Both the position numbers and the translations under genes were made by a program. The notes beneath the pieces were generated by a model. It worked only from the letters and a program-made list of their open reading frames with translations. It was not told where the DNA came from and searched no databases. A stretch of DNA of 60,000 nt from Cristatella mucedo (lineage: Eukaryota; Bryozoa; Phylactolaemata; Cristatellidae). Location: contig WPIO01000048.1 in NCBI GenBank assembly GCA_009760855.2, positions 2,393,001 to 2,453,000 on the forward strand, read 5' to 3'. Position 1 is the first letter of the stretch, and each line of letters starts with the position of its first letter. This document shows, piece by piece, positions 22,792 through 33,469 of the stretch.

Positions 22792-23720
22792 AGCGAAGCA
22801 CATGACAAACTTCTGCTGCGATGCCGTGTGCAAAGCCATCGTTGACACTCAAACGAATCGTCGGCATACCATTGCCAATTGTCGTGAACAGGGCTGGATG
22901 GCTCGGTCAATCTGAACATTTGGATTAATGCCCTACAAGCCAGATCAAGTAGCACACCAACCTAGTGTACATGCTACGAGTATTGTCGGGTGCACAAGCT
23001 CCACTTTGCCCTGGTTGTGACCTGCACTGATGGCGTTCCCGATGTTGCCCTCTTATTCGAATTGGTGAGTGATATATCAAAGTGGCGATGGGCTCTTGCA
23101 AGATCAAGACTTAACTTCTTAGATAGCAAACGAGATCGTGGCGGATCTTGTCGAGCTGTAGGTTGACGAAGGCTGACACAGACCGCGCCATAAGCCCGAA
23201 GGCTGTACTGGTGAGCCCTGGAGCTACATCGTGGGCATCGTTGAAGGGCTTGTTCCGACCGTCACAGACACTGGCGCCTCGAAGAAAAAGTTTGCACAAT
23301 TAAGTAAAGAATTAAGGCGATATGCTTGCTCGACCACATTATTTTATTCAAGTTCCGCTTTCATCTCTCTCATCGCGTATATACTTGCTATTGATTAAGA
23401 ACGAGCTATCCCAGGCGTTACAAACCAGTATACGAATTTTGTCAATGCGCTTAATCAATCGCACCGTTCAGGGCCTGACATGATGAGCTGTTGACAATGT
23501 TGCAGGAGTAACGACGCGCCCTACAAGACCACCGACTACATCAGACCCGGTTAACCTCCCAAATGAGCACACGAATAGCAACGAATACTTCTTTAATGTC
23601 GAATTCTTCTGCTCGGCAATTGACGAAATTTAATCAGAATTTAACCTTTGGTTTGAAATGGAGTCAATGCTAGCCATTGACAAACGATTTCGCAGCTTGT
23701 TTTCGTTTTCTGGCATTATT

Positions 23721-23722
<2 letters not shown>

Positions 23723-23761
<39 letters not shown>

Positions 23762-23813
23762 CAGACACACAGACACAGGCAGACACACAGACAGACACAC
23801 ACACACACACACA
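23723..23813. repeat. (CA)n microsatellite with GACA interruptions
   Basis: Two (CA)n runs separated by GGCAGACACACAGACA motifs. Confidence 0.95.
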
Positions 23814-24299
23814 CGCCTGAACACGCGCACACAGTGCTGTGAGTTCTGCATCCAACTGGTCAGTACTAATTGCTCGACAGGACGACAACATTTGCGTGAA
23901 CGGCCTGCAAAGTGCAGTAGGTATTTAGGTCAAAAGCTGTCAAAGGAAAATTGCAAAAACGACAAGACACACAGGCCTCGATCGCTTCGTGCATTTGGAA
24001 GAGCTGCGAGCAGCACTTGGGTGTGAGCACCTTAACTACTGGGCGAAACCAGTGCGGCGACGCTCGAACCTTGTAGCACGGCTAGCGACAGAGAACGTTC
24101 ATACCTCGACGTCTCAAGTCCGCTTACGTGACGTAGTGGCTGGTCTATTTGGCGGCAGCGGTTGATTACAGGCTATCGACGGTAGCCGTGACCTTTACGC
24201 CAATGGCTCTGTGGCCCAGAGCTCAAATCAGCTCAAATGCCGCGTCCGGAATCCCAGCTGCCTGTCTATCTTGCTGCGAAGGCTTTTTAAAATTGCCTC

Positions 24300-25020
24300 A
24301 ACCGTAGATAATCCCATAATCGCGAATATTAATTATTAACCGCAATCCAGCTGGTTTACTATGGTGTCCTACGGACTTGAGGATGGTCGCGGGCACAGCC
24401 GAGTAGCCGTAGGTAGCCGGAGATAGCCAACGGCTAAGTAAGCGTGCGCAGTAGATGATTTCATGTAGGTTAGCAGGCGAAAGAGAATGCAGGGACCCAC
24501 AAACGACCGACGGACCTTTGAAGCCGATTCGCCGCTCGACGGAGAGCCGGGCGCAGGTGGGCGACGAGTGGAGTGGCGCTGAAGCTGCTAGGTTCACCAC
24601 AAACCAGCCTAGCCGCTTAGTTGTGCACCTTATGTAGGCGTCTTATGGCACAGGTAAGAAGACCGGCAAGGAGCAAGGTCAAGTAAGAGGAGACGGGGCG
24701 TCGCCAATACTTATGCCAACTTTACTGCGGTACCCTTGTCCGAGAAGCTGAAATTTTCGAAACGTTGCATAGTAGAAAGTAGGCCGACATGACAATGGAG
24801 CTAATGTAGTCGTCTAGTGAAAGGTCATTGTGAACAGACCGCACCGATTCCACCTAGAGGCCGTCGGCAATATGTTTGGAGAGCAGACTTTGAAGGCTAG
24901 GCTTAGCGGTTTCTGAGCGACTCTTGGTTTGCACAAAACGGAAAAGTCGGTCTTATCGTCGTTCAATCTGGGAAAGTCTGCTGTCGTCTAAGAGCTAATG
25001 TAAAAAAAAACTGAAATTAG
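24300..25020 (-). mobile_element. Decayed LINE-A-like copy
   Basis: On the minus strand the segment reads NLAASAPLHSS...RIGFKGPSVVCGSLHSLSPANLHEI, which parallels ARLV...TPLLADLHWLPVKQRIDFKVLSLTFRSLHSLAPAYLSDIL. Further upstream, 24790-24850 matches the part of LINE-A encoding DLSLDDHISSTV. It is heavily mutated, and lies just 5' of the SDR42E1-like gene on the opposite strand. Confidence 0.65.
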
Positions 25021-25048
25021 CCTGGATTTCACCTTAGCAATTGCATTG

Positions 25049-25050
<2 letters not shown>

Positions 25051-25124
<74 letters not shown>
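25051..25124. repeat. (GA)n microsatellite upstream of the SDR42E1-like gene
   Basis: 74 bp of (GA)n with one interruption, 440 bp before the ATG. Confidence 0.95.
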
Positions 25125-25130
<6 letters not shown>

Positions 25131-25564
25131 CAGAGAACTGTGAAAATAAGCGGACTTATAGCGGTATCGGGATACCCTATACCTTAAAAGCACCGGATGA
25201 CAGTTGACTGATGACGTCTACCCTCTACAATTTCACACCCAGTTAAAACATAAACTATTGCAGTGTAATGCAAGCAAACCCCTGGCGACATGATTCAAGT
25301 GCTCAAGAACGGCTTGCTTGGTAATCAGTGGCATCAAATGCTGCTAGCGGGTGCAGCAGAGCTAGCAGGGACAATAAGGCGAGCGGTGATTGCTTAATAA
25401 CATCGCCTTAACCAATAGATATAATGAAAGGACTGACGTAACTATTTTCTCTCAAGAGTCGGTATTTCCGACTCACCTTGAACTTCATGCTCTCAGGGGC
25501 TTGTACGGGTCTAGACTGACCGGGTCGTCGTGCGACTGAACCACGACGACGTAGTCTGTCTGCG

Positions 25565-25735
25565 ATGGAGAATTCGATGCGAGAGCGACACCTGATTACT
25601 GGTGGTGCGGGCTACGTCGGTCGGCGGCTGGCCCTGCACCTGGCCAAGGCCGGCGTCGAGGTCATCATAGTTGACCAAACGGATCCGGACCTATTGTATG
25701 ATCAGACCGCCGGCGGTCGCGTCGTGTTCAAATGG
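25565..25735 (+). CDS. SDR42E1-like: SDR42E1-like short-chain dehydrogenase, exon 1
   Basis: This exon encodes the N-terminal 57 residues of an extended short-chain dehydrogenase of the 3-beta-HSD/SDR42E group: NAD(P)-dependent oxidoreductases, often membrane-linked and acting on sterols or related lipids. The Rossmann motif GGAGYVG (13-19, GxxGxxG) follows a short basic leader, and the second strand ends VIIVDQT with an acidic D37, which in such folds favours NAD(H). The ATG at 25565 has G at -3 and G at +4. The exon ends at TGG with a weak GTTCGT donor (25736); this choice gives phase 0 and joins directly to GDVTDL of exon 2, while the nearby GTGAGA would give a stop at the join. The physiological substrate of SDR42E1 proteins is not settled. 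Confidence 0.9.
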
Positions 25736-25949
25736 GTTCGTGAGAGCCCGTCGCCACGCGACCAGATCCGAATTGAAGCTGGTCTACTGTCGTATTGTGC
25801 TGCCGTCCTTGTTGATTCGAAGCGGCTTGTACGCTGCTATTTGGAGTCTGAATGTCGCGGCAACCAGGCGCAGCTGTTTGTAATTCGTTTCAGTAGCTCT
25901 CCGGGCTCGTGCCGGTGTTGTGCAGCTCCGTGTAAGGCACTAGCATGTG

Positions 25950-26090
25950 AGTGGGTGTGCAGTAATATGGAAAATACCACTAAGCATTCGATCATGCTTC
26001 CTTTACAGCGTATGCAAAGTGCCTAGAAAGAGAACAAGTTCTCTGAGGTGCTATACAAATATATTATTATTATTATTCTTATCATCATTA
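25950..26090 (+). mobile_element. LINE-A tail in SDR42E1-like intron 1
   Basis: CGATCATGCTTCCTTTACAG, then AGTGCCTAGAAAGAGAACAA, GTTCTCTGAGGTGCTATACA and (ATT)n. The terminal hairpin AGAGAAC-AA-GTTCTCT is a perfect 7-bp stem here. Confidence 0.75.
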
Positions 26091-26242
26091 AAATGCAATC
26101 GCAGGATAAAGCCGGCTTAATAACTATGTATGTGACCTAAAAAACGATTACCGGTCTTTCTCTTGCGATATTCTTATTCCATCCTGATCGAACAGCAGCT
26201 TACTAGGCAGTAGGCCTGGTCGTGCAGCTGTCTTTCTAGCCT

Positions 26243-26345
26243 TTGACGACCGAGGTCAAGATGAATGCATTTGGTGACCGAGGTGTTGAGGGCTCGAGCC
26301 CTTCGGCATAGGAAAAGCGCCTGGATAAAGGACGGTAAACAAATA
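26243..26345 (+). mobile_element. Partial SINE family 1 head
   Basis: GACCGAGGTGTTGAGGGCTC GAGCCC-type box B is followed by GCATAGGAAAAGCGCCTGGA. It is the only plus-oriented family 1 piece seen; no clear tail. Confidence 0.4.
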
Positions 26346-26477
26346 AAGTATATTTTACTTTAATTCTGCTCTAGTCATTCATTGGCACTTTTTATTCGTT
26401 TGTTCTTTGTTCTTGCATTTTACCCGTTTGACTAAAGCAGGGATTTTTCCTTTAAAAATATTGGTTATTTGTTTTAG

Positions 26478-26573
26478 GGTGACGTCACAGACTTGGCCAC
26501 GATTGCCGACCACTTCAAAGGTGTCAGTGCTGTGTACCATCTGGCATCGTATGGCATGTCTGGTAAAGAACAG
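26478..26573 (+). CDS. SDR42E1-like: SDR42E1-like short-chain dehydrogenase, exon 2
   Basis: This 96-bp phase-0/phase-0 exon covers residues 58-89: GDVTDL (the D-V/I adenine-binding turn after strand 3), a helix, then VYHLASYGMSGKEQ. The SYGMSG.EQ stretch is diagnostic of SDR42E proteins. The acceptor is GTTTTAG, the donor GTAGGA. Immediately downstream the intron holds a decayed LINE 3' end (26640-26860). Confidence 0.94.
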
Positions 26574-26639
26574 GTAGGAGGCTCTTGCTGCCCAACCAGT
26601 CGCATGCACACTCGAAGTTTGCTGCATAGTGAGCTAACC

Positions 26640-26860
26640 AGGCTCTGCGCTGCCGGGCAGCTCGCTCTTCCTCTGCGCTCTGTGCTCTCCGCCACCCACC
26701 CATCGGCTTCCAGTCAACCACCTCTCCTCACACTAAATTGACTCACCGTGATCTGGCCTTCGGTTCGAATGCACCGAAGTTCTGGAACTCACTTCCGGCG
26801 TCTGTCACCACCTGCTATGACTTTGCATCAGGTAGGTCGCATCTAAAGATGCACTGACTC
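26640..26860 (+). mobile_element. Decayed LINE 3' end
   Basis: In SDR42E1-like intron 2, 70 bp after exon 2, the plus strand reads LTHRDLAFGSNAPKFWNSLP and ends SGRSHLKMH. It parallels the LINE C-terminus (RSFGDRAFSSYAPKAWNSLP...FKKNLK). The wording differs from LINE-A, so another subfamily is likely. Confidence 0.6.
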
Positions 26861-27079
26861 CTATCTGCTTTCCCTGCGATCCGGTCCAGTCGTCCTTTTT
26901 TTTTGCTCCTGCAGGCTGTATGCTCTCACATGTGCACGATTCAGTACATGCTGCTCACCTGCGGTCCTACTAATTTGTGATCCCGAGTGTTCTTGTCAAA
27001 CTTGCATTTGCATCCGCATCTAAGAGTTGTACTAGCCTGGTTTTTAATGCCCGTCTAAGCACGATACCCGTTCTTCCCA

Positions 27080-27215
27080 TGGGTCGTAGCCCTGGGCTAA
27101 GGCACAAGCATGTCAGGACCGAATTCTTGGTTTTGAGTCATGCAGTGAGCAGTCCTTTAGTGCTTTAAGCAAGCATTGATTACAGCCGCTAAGTCTCTTG
27201 TGCCTCTACATAAGT
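27080..27215 (+). mobile_element. Decayed SINE family 2 copy
   Basis: GGACCGAATTCTTGGTTTTG, then CATGCAGTGAGCAGTCCTTT, AGCAAGCATTGATTACAGCC and GCTAAGTCTCTTGTGCCTCT follow the block order of the other two family 2 copies with many changes. Confidence 0.55.
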
Positions 27216-27314
27216 AAGACTGTCATATCAGGTAACCTTTTTTATGTCATTGATCCCTGGTGATTGCAGGTGATCTCTTCTCTTGCACGGAGCCCTAACC
27301 TTCGCAATCGAGAT

Positions 27315-27372
27315 TCAGTTCCCTTGTAGTGCTATACGAATGACTTAGTATTATTATTATTATCATCATTAG
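27315..27372 (+). mobile_element. LINE/SINE tail fragment
   Basis: CAGTTCCCTTGTAGTGCTAT, ACGAATGACTTAG and (TTA)n: a decayed copy of the shared tail in SDR42E1-like intron 2. Confidence 0.45.
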
Positions 27373-28026
27373 TTTTTTGAAGTGATGACGGGAAGCTGGT
27401 GTTCAATGCTTTGTAGGAAGGCTTTCACATAGTGCTCGCCATTTTCTGGGGCCAGCCGAATCGTGAGTTCTTTTGCATGCTCTGAGAAGGATTACTGGAC
27501 TGGGCTGTGTTGTCTCGACTATATCTTGAACGTTCAGGTTCTTGACCAAGGTAGTGCAATTGCCTTCACATTGTTATGGAATTGGCATCTGGGCATGGCT
27601 GTTTTAAATCGGTCCCGTTGAGATTCAAAGACTTGTCAGAGTGCCGTGAATCAGTTGCATTTGTTGCATACTGGCCCTGTCTCCAGTTAGGCTGCACCAG
27701 CAGTAGCTCATGCAATCACCTCGGTGCTGCTTTGCTACACATGAATCTTTGTGAAGCGCAGGATAGCTCAGCAGCAGCCACTGAGCACCGATGACTGAGC
27801 ACAGATGGTGACGATAATTTCAGTGGCTCAAGTTTGTTTGAGCGTGCATATATACGTTTCCCCTCGCCACTTGCATCATCTTTTGAATTCGTGCACCGGT
27901 GTGCGCAGAGAAAGAGCGTTGCTGCCTGCCCTCATGATGATGTGCTTGCTAATGTAGGCTTATGCGCAATCGCTTGCATGAGAGAGAGAGAGTGGGAGAG
28001 AGAGAAAGAGGGAGAAAGAATGAGAG

Positions 28027-28165
<139 letters not shown>

Positions 28166-28979
28166 TGGCATAGAATGGCATCTCATAGATTCATGTATTG
28201 TGGTCAGCGGATCCCTTGTTGCTGTTCCTCTGAATATATGAGCAGGTTGGCAGCTGCTGACCTGCGGGTATACTTCGCTAGGAGTTTAGCTCAGTGCTAG
28301 CTCGCCTGAGCAGTGTCCTTACTCTGACAAATGGTCCAAGTTTTTCCAAACCTTGCCCCCCATGACCTTTGGTCATTGATGGGAGAGGGCAAGGGAACAG
28401 AAGGATCTGCTTGCTTTCGGAACTTAAGCTTGCTGGCCCCGAGTCTGAAAAAGACTGCCTTTTTGTAATGGTGTATGATTATTAGGTTTTCAGGTTTTTA
28501 CGTATGTGCTTTGTCACTCGGCACACGTGACAAGGGTTTAGGCAGCATGGTCTGTGTCTCTCTCGGTCACTCCAACTTGGGGAAACTTGTTTAATGCTTT
28601 TGTTGTTGAACAACATCAGCTCGGCATCGTTCGTCAGTAAATTGTAAATGTCCCAGGGTGCTATGTAAATAATGTTTGCCCTTTAATCAATGGATCGGAC
28701 CAAAGTGGTGTCTAGGGGAAGTCGGCTATCGTGGTCGAACTGCCCGACTTTACTAGGACTGGCTTTGGTTTATGCTAAGGCTGTGCCCTGAGTTTTTGAT
28801 TGATTTTTTTTTGCCTCCGACTTTGTTCTGCTCATTCGGCTATGAACTCGTAGGGTGTGAAGCTTGCGTGTGAGCCTTCACTCATGCTCATGCATAGCAT
28901 GCATGGTCAATATGCATACACGTCTGCCCACACCGTGTTTATGTGTGTGCATCACTGTAAAGACTTTATGTGTAATGTA

Positions 28980-29435
28980 ATGCCTCGCAGTCTGTAACTT
29001 CACAAACCCACAACAACAAATTGGTTGCTTCGCATGAGTTTTCTTTAGTGCACTCAAAGCCTGAGTGGCTGTTGGTACGCTTGCGGTAGCCAACAGATTT
29101 TATCACGTGTAACAAAGATACAATTAAGAAGCATAGCTGAATCAGGAGGGCAGTCAAGGAAGTGAGTAGGATGCGAGTAGCAGCTTGGGACGGCTGGAAA
29201 AGATGTGCTACAGTCGGCAGCAAGAGAGAAGTTGGTGTTTCATTAAAAGCCTTTGGGGGCATAGGGGCTGTTATGCGGAAGAGCATTAGAGAATACACTA
29301 AAGATTTCACACTGAAAATGTGAGCCCAAATAGCGTAGAGTACGCAGTACAGATTATGTGAAGCAGGAGAATAGTGTATAAAGTAATTTAGCAGAGAAGT
29401 TGCAGCGGAAGGCAGCTGGAAAACAAGCACCAGTG
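28980..29435 (-). mobile_element. LINE-B 3' fragment adjacent to the longer copy
   Basis: The minus-strand translation contains SLLLPTVAHLFQPSQAATRI, then LLTSLTALLIQLCFL. This parallels TLLLPTMAHRLQPSWAATAV then LLTTSTALLTQLCFS in the neighbouring copy (about 29770-29900). It is a second LINE-B 3' end lying next to the first in the same orientation. Confidence 0.65.
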
Positions 29436-29439
29436 GATA

Positions 29440-31205
29440 ATAATAGCCTTTCGGTTTCTGAGAAAAGAAATCTCTTTCCAGGCCCTTTACTTATTTTTAT
29501 GCTGTAAAGAAAACACGTTGGTATGGTTAGTGATAGCATGCACTGGCTGAGCAAGCACAAGGACGCCAACGACGATTCACAAGGATCCATTTAATGAGGA
29601 GCAAGTGCATTTTTAGCTATTTTTTAAATGCCATTAAGTCACAAGCCGCTGTGATGGATCACATAGACTAAATGGGTGTTACCCGAGAGAGTTTTGCATA
29701 GCACACTCAAAGCCTTAGTGGCTATATCGGTATGTATTTGGTAGCCGACAGACTGCATATCGTGCAACAAAGAGAAAGTGAGAAGCAAAGCTGAGTCAGG
29801 AGAGCGGTTGAGGTAGTGAGTAGCACGGCAGTAGCAGCCCAGGACGGTTGGAGACGATGTGCCATAGTCGGCAGCAGGAGAGTAGACGTCGTTGCATAAG
29901 AATTGTGGAAGTGATTTGACAGCCTAGGACCTGCAGAGCAAAAGCTTCTATCGCTAATGGTCTTGAAGTGGAGAAATAGAGAAGCTAATTTACAAGACCT
30001 GAGGATACGAAGAGGCTGAAACTTGTGCAACAGTTCAGCTAGGTAGGAAGGAGCCAAACCGTGGCTATTTGTTCTGTCGAAGTTGATCAACCGGCAGCCA
30101 TCCAAGCTCTTTCAGCTAAGGACACACACGGTGAAACCTCTGGGATTTGTAAACTTGCTTTGCAGGCATATTTACACCAGCGGCAGTGGCCTAGTGACTT
30201 TGTTTGATAGCCAACCGAAATGGAATTGCATTAATCTAGCCGAGACAGAACTAGGGCGCTAGTTACATTTTTTGCAAGCCACCTTGGTAGACAGTCCCCA
30301 ATCATTGATAGGGATCGGACGTGATGGCTGTTGTGGAAGCAGTCTTCTTAACGAAGCTTTCAAAATTTAGCCAGCTGTCAAAGACGACGCACAAATTTCG
30401 AGCATACGGTGATGGTCGCACAACAGCATCACCTATTAGAAGAGGAAAGCCTTATCGTCCTGCCAAACACTTGAGGTGTATTGTGAGCGGCAGTTCTGTT
30501 TCATTGTCGTTTAGTTTATGGAAATTTGAGACATCCGGGATTGGTTGTCTGAAATGCATGCATTCAGTTTGTCAGTCGCTGCTGCAGATTCCGGCTGTTT
30601 AAATAACAAATACAGCATATTATTGCCAGCATAAACTTGATAGCCGATTCCGTGGGCCCGAGTCACTTTTACTAGAGGTTGACTACAAATGGAGAACAGC
30701 AAAGGACCCCCGTGCAGACCCTTATTGGAATCCACAGTTCACAGGTCACTGGTCAGGTGGATGGGACCTGACCCCTACACGACACGGATTGAGCACGACT
30801 GCTCAAGCACGATTTGAACCACGCCAGTGCCTCGTCCGCCAGAACTGTCGCTGTTCTCAATCGATCAAGTAGGATATCGTGATAAATAATGTCGCAGGCA
30901 GGGCAGTGACATTCCTGTTATCGTTGCTTCATAAGATGCCATTGGTTGCAAGAAGGGGAGCAGTTTCAGTGCAGTGACGTCTTGAATCCTAACTAAAGTT
31001 TGTTTGACCATTCATTCTTTTCAGTGTGTACTATAAGCTGTTTGGTGACCATTTTTCAAGAATCTTTGACAAAAAAGGAATAAGGGAAACTGGGCAATAG
31101 TTTGCCAGGACCTCCGAATCTAATCCGGGGTTTTTAAGTATTGGTGTAACGATGGCCGAGTTAAAGGATTTAGGAACAACCTCGTTTTCCTGAGAAGCAT
31201 TACAA
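29440..31205 (-). mobile_element. LINE-B, 5'-truncated decayed copy
   Basis: On the minus strand, from 31200 downwards: VPKSFNSAIVTPILKNPGLD...ANYCPVSLIPF (conserved start of reverse transcriptase), GPLLFSICSQPL...RAHGIGYQVYAGNNMLYL (YADD region decayed), ATDKLNAC, then SYLAELLHKFQPLRILRS. A 3' part with a LINE-A-like terminus (TCTCTTTCCAGGCCCTTTAC) lies near 29470. There are many frame breaks. It sits in SDR42E1-like intron 2, upstream of exon 3 and downstream of the antisense KDM4-like exons. Confidence 0.82.
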
Positions 31206-31805
31206 ATCCGAAACTATGGTTGGGACAAGTTTGTCTGCCCGTGAAGACCACAGGGAGGTGCAAGCGCCCTGGCCCAGCAATACCAAGGCAGAGAGTGCAA
31301 TTCGGCACTACCACGGGGTTGGAGGAAGCTGGCCAAGCTGGTGCTGGTTGCTCACCGAGTGCCGACGGAAGGCGAAGCACTAAAAGTGCAGGCGAAACTC
31401 TGCCACTGCTGCTCGGAAGTTGAGGTAATTTTGCATATTTTTGCATCTGGTAGGAGAGCCAAGGTGGAGCATGCACGATTTGTTACAAATACTGCTAACT
31501 CATGCTAATCCTCTTCAAGGGTGAAATTTGTAGGCCAGCAGTCCGTAAGACGCTGAAATATTAAGGATTTCTTGATCCCACAAGGTGTGCAAAAGTTTGT
31601 GTACCACTATTGCAATACCTGGCTGCTTCACTACGAGGAAGGACCATATTAAGGGCCAGCAATGCTACATCAGCAAGCATTTCTTAATTTTTACCAAACG
31701 CCTACCACAAAAGACTTATGCATGCTAGATCTTAAGTGATCTCAGCATAAAAACTAGACGAAATTAGCCTCTGCATGCTAGTTATATCGCTTGATATGCA
31801 CAAAT

Positions 31806-31968
31806 CCTGACATAATAAATAATATAAATTCATTTATATAGCACCCCAAGAGAACTTAATCTTTATTCAGGCGCTTCACATATGCCTCGGGGCTCGAGCC
31901 CACGACCACAGTCAGACCTTGGTCGGGGCGAGCACCTTAACCGCTAGACCAAACCAGCATGAAATTGT
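31806..31968 (-). mobile_element. tRNA-derived SINE (family 1)
   Basis: On the minus strand the element starts near 31968 with a tRNA-like head (GCTGGTTTGGTCTAGCGGTT, box A region) and a box B-like GGGCTCGAGCCCC. It continues with CATATGTGAAGCGCCTGAAT and the LINE-type tail (AAGTTCTCTTGGGGTGCTAT) into an AT-rich end. Same structure at 36.9, 47.3 and 59.2 kb. Confidence 0.82.
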
Positions 31969-32093
31969 CGTGTGTTTTGTCAAATTTCAACCACAGTCTC
32001 ACCCCAAGTGCCGTAAGGGTAGCTACTGACAGAGCACTTACACGAAAAATTAGAACGACATCGTAATCAGGGCTCTTTCAGAATCGGCTGGCA

Positions 32094-32209
32094 TTAGGCT
32101 CTTACGATCTGGACCGTCACAAACTGATTCTCGAGTGCATCCACACGCACATCTGTTCTTATGCAGTGCACGGCCATAGACATAAGCGCTAAGAAGAAAA
32201 TGGCACAAC
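32094..32209 (-). pseudogene. Non-homologous continuation after KDM4-like exon 3
   Basis: If the GTTGTG donor is not used, the frame runs on for 38 codons ([16 protein letters not shown]...) to a stop near 32094. This extension does not resemble KDM4 and lacks the catalytic H-x-D/E, so it is probably intron sequence. It would yield a truncated JmjN-plus-half-JmjC protein of about 197 residues. It is listed so that the possible break is visible. Confidence 0.4.
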
Positions 32210-32403
32210 CTTCTATGCTGATTCCATAATCCTCAGTCACACAGTCGAGAATGCTGCCAAGCCTCTGGATATTCCAGTTATCTTGGTCGTCATCAGTTAA
32301 CGATCCAGATACCTCTGCACCATAAATCGGGCTGACAAAGGTGATATTTTTCCAGTACTTCCTTTCCAACTCATCATAGTCACCGTGTCTCGGTGCCCGG
32401 TGC
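32210..32403 (-). CDS. KDM4-like: KDM4-like JmjC histone demethylase, exon 3 (start of JmjC)
   Basis: This 194-bp exon (phase 2 in, phase 1 out) reads [20 protein letters not shown], then [19 protein letters not shown] and [11 protein letters not shown]...GISIEG. It corresponds closely to the KDM4 JmjC start (LERKYWK.LTFV.PIYGA...GS..D.....WNI.RL...LD......GISIEG). The acceptor is TGTCTACAG (32404) and the donor GTTGTG (32209). In the family the next residues are VNTPYLYFG and then the iron-binding H-x-D/E motif; no such exon was found to the left. Without it the product cannot be a demethylase. Confidence 0.92.
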
Positions 32404-32521
32404 CTGTAGACATTAACGAAGCTAGAATGTAGACATTAACAGCTCTCAAAACTATCAGTTGCATAGCCGAAAAACGTTGAGACACCGAGTCTGATAGGCA
32501 AGCAACGCAGTGCTAACCTAC

Positions 32522-32670
32522 TTGTCACTGTTAGCCAATGTCTCGAAGTCTTTGATGCTCATGGCCTTTTTCTGCACATTGATCTGGGTGTATAGGCCTT
32601 GTTGGCCTGTGACCACTTGCTCTATCGGAGCAGGTATCATCAGTTCGATATTATCATATCCTTGTTGGCG
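32522..32670 (-). CDS. KDM4-like: KDM4-like JmjC histone demethylase, exon 2
   Basis: This 149-bp exon (phase 0 in, phase 2 out) reads [20 protein letters not shown], then [20 protein letters not shown] and [10 protein letters not shown]. It is the linker between JmjN and JmjC, which in KDM4 proteins reads IPAPI.Q.VTGQ.GL.TQ.NIQKKAM....F..LANS.KY. The acceptor is TAATTCAAG before 32670 and the donor is GTAGGT at 32521. The intron to exon 1 is 94 bp, far shorter than those of neighbouring genes. Confidence 0.91.
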
Positions 32671-32764
32671 CTTGAATTAAAAGAAATGCCCACAGAGCTC
32701 GCGTTGAATAACGGCAGGTTTTATTTTCCAATCGAGCAGCCTGTTCCCTTCCACCGAGGCTCAC

Positions 32765-32899
32765 CTTTGCTTTGCCAGCTTTATGTGCACCTTGCGATTC
32801 CGTATACAAAATGTATTTCTGAAAGTCTTTAAACTCCTCGTACGTGGGTTTGAAAGTCATTATTTTCGGTATATTGTGACCACCACTTGAAGCCTCCAT
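32765..32899 (-). CDS. KDM4-like: KDM4-like JmjC histone demethylase, exon 1 (JmjN)
   Basis: KDM4 proteins are nuclear Fe(II)/2-oxoglutarate dioxygenases that remove methyl groups from histone H3 lysines 9 and 36. This exon encodes 45 residues starting at the ATG at 32899 (G at -3, G at +4). It contains a clear JmjN domain: [18 protein letters not shown] (13-30), then [12 protein letters not shown] (34-45). It ends in phase 0 at a GTGAGC donor. The family normally continues V-I-P-P-K-E-W here; that piece is absent (see findings). The exon lies antisense inside intron 2 of the SDR42E1-like gene. Confidence 0.86.
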
Positions 32900-33469
32900 T
32901 TCTCAGTACGGCAGGGGAAGTAGCGTCGTCGTCCGGGAGCTGAAAACATTACCAGTAAGTGCACGTAGACACAGACCTGTTCACCCACCAAGCCCAGCCT
33001 CCCGGGCACCTTCGTCTATCAGCGAGCAGACAGCTAGCACACACAGCAAAACACAGCACGATTTAAGGCAGCACTGTTGGGCAATGCAACACTCGGCGAA
33101 CTGCCGGAAAAGGGGAGGAGCGAGTATGAGAGCATTCAGACGAGTGGCAATGCAGAGCGAATCTAAAAAGCATTGCTGCTCATGCTGAAACTCAATGTGA
33201 CCAAACCCAAAACTTTCCCGAAAAACGTCAGACATGAACTAGCACAATCGAGTTTGCGAGCGTAGCACAATCGAGTTTGCGAGCATGGATTCAAGTGCTA
33301 ATGTCTCGGCAACCAATACAATTACAGTAAATATTGCTTTACAAAGAGCCATAGAAAATAGCCTTTGCTCTCGGCCACGACGAGTCTATTCCCTAGACCG
33401 GGCCAGGAAGAGCTTGCGACCTACCCAGGAGAAGTCGCATGCAAAACTGAATGCTTGGAAGTGCCTTAT

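Larger units (their letters stand above)
15992..25564. other. Intergenic region between the divergent SLCO-like and SDR42E1-like genes
   Basis: 9.6 kb between start codons. Contents: the CpG-rich SLCO 5' region, the 16.8-18.8 kb tandem repeat, LINE-A pieces (20338, 21204, 22226, 24300), (CA)n and (GA)n. Frames of 60-130 codons at 19285, 20791, 21564 and 23111 (minus) show no domain I recognise and are not annotated as genes. The 18790-20330 stretch shows nothing recognisable. Confidence 0.6.

Noticed and set aside
22800-23300. Minus-strand frames (PTIRLSVNDGFAHGIAAEVC; FNDAHDVAPGLTSTAFGLMA) as exons of an unknown gene
   Set aside because: They look protein-like but I could not match a family or place splice sites with matching phases.
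32981-33235. 84-codon minus-strand frame just upstream of the KDM4-like ATG as an N-terminal extension
   Set aside because: It is cysteine-rich, has no KDM4 similarity and lies where a 5' UTR or promoter is expected; KDM4 proteins begin close to JmjN.
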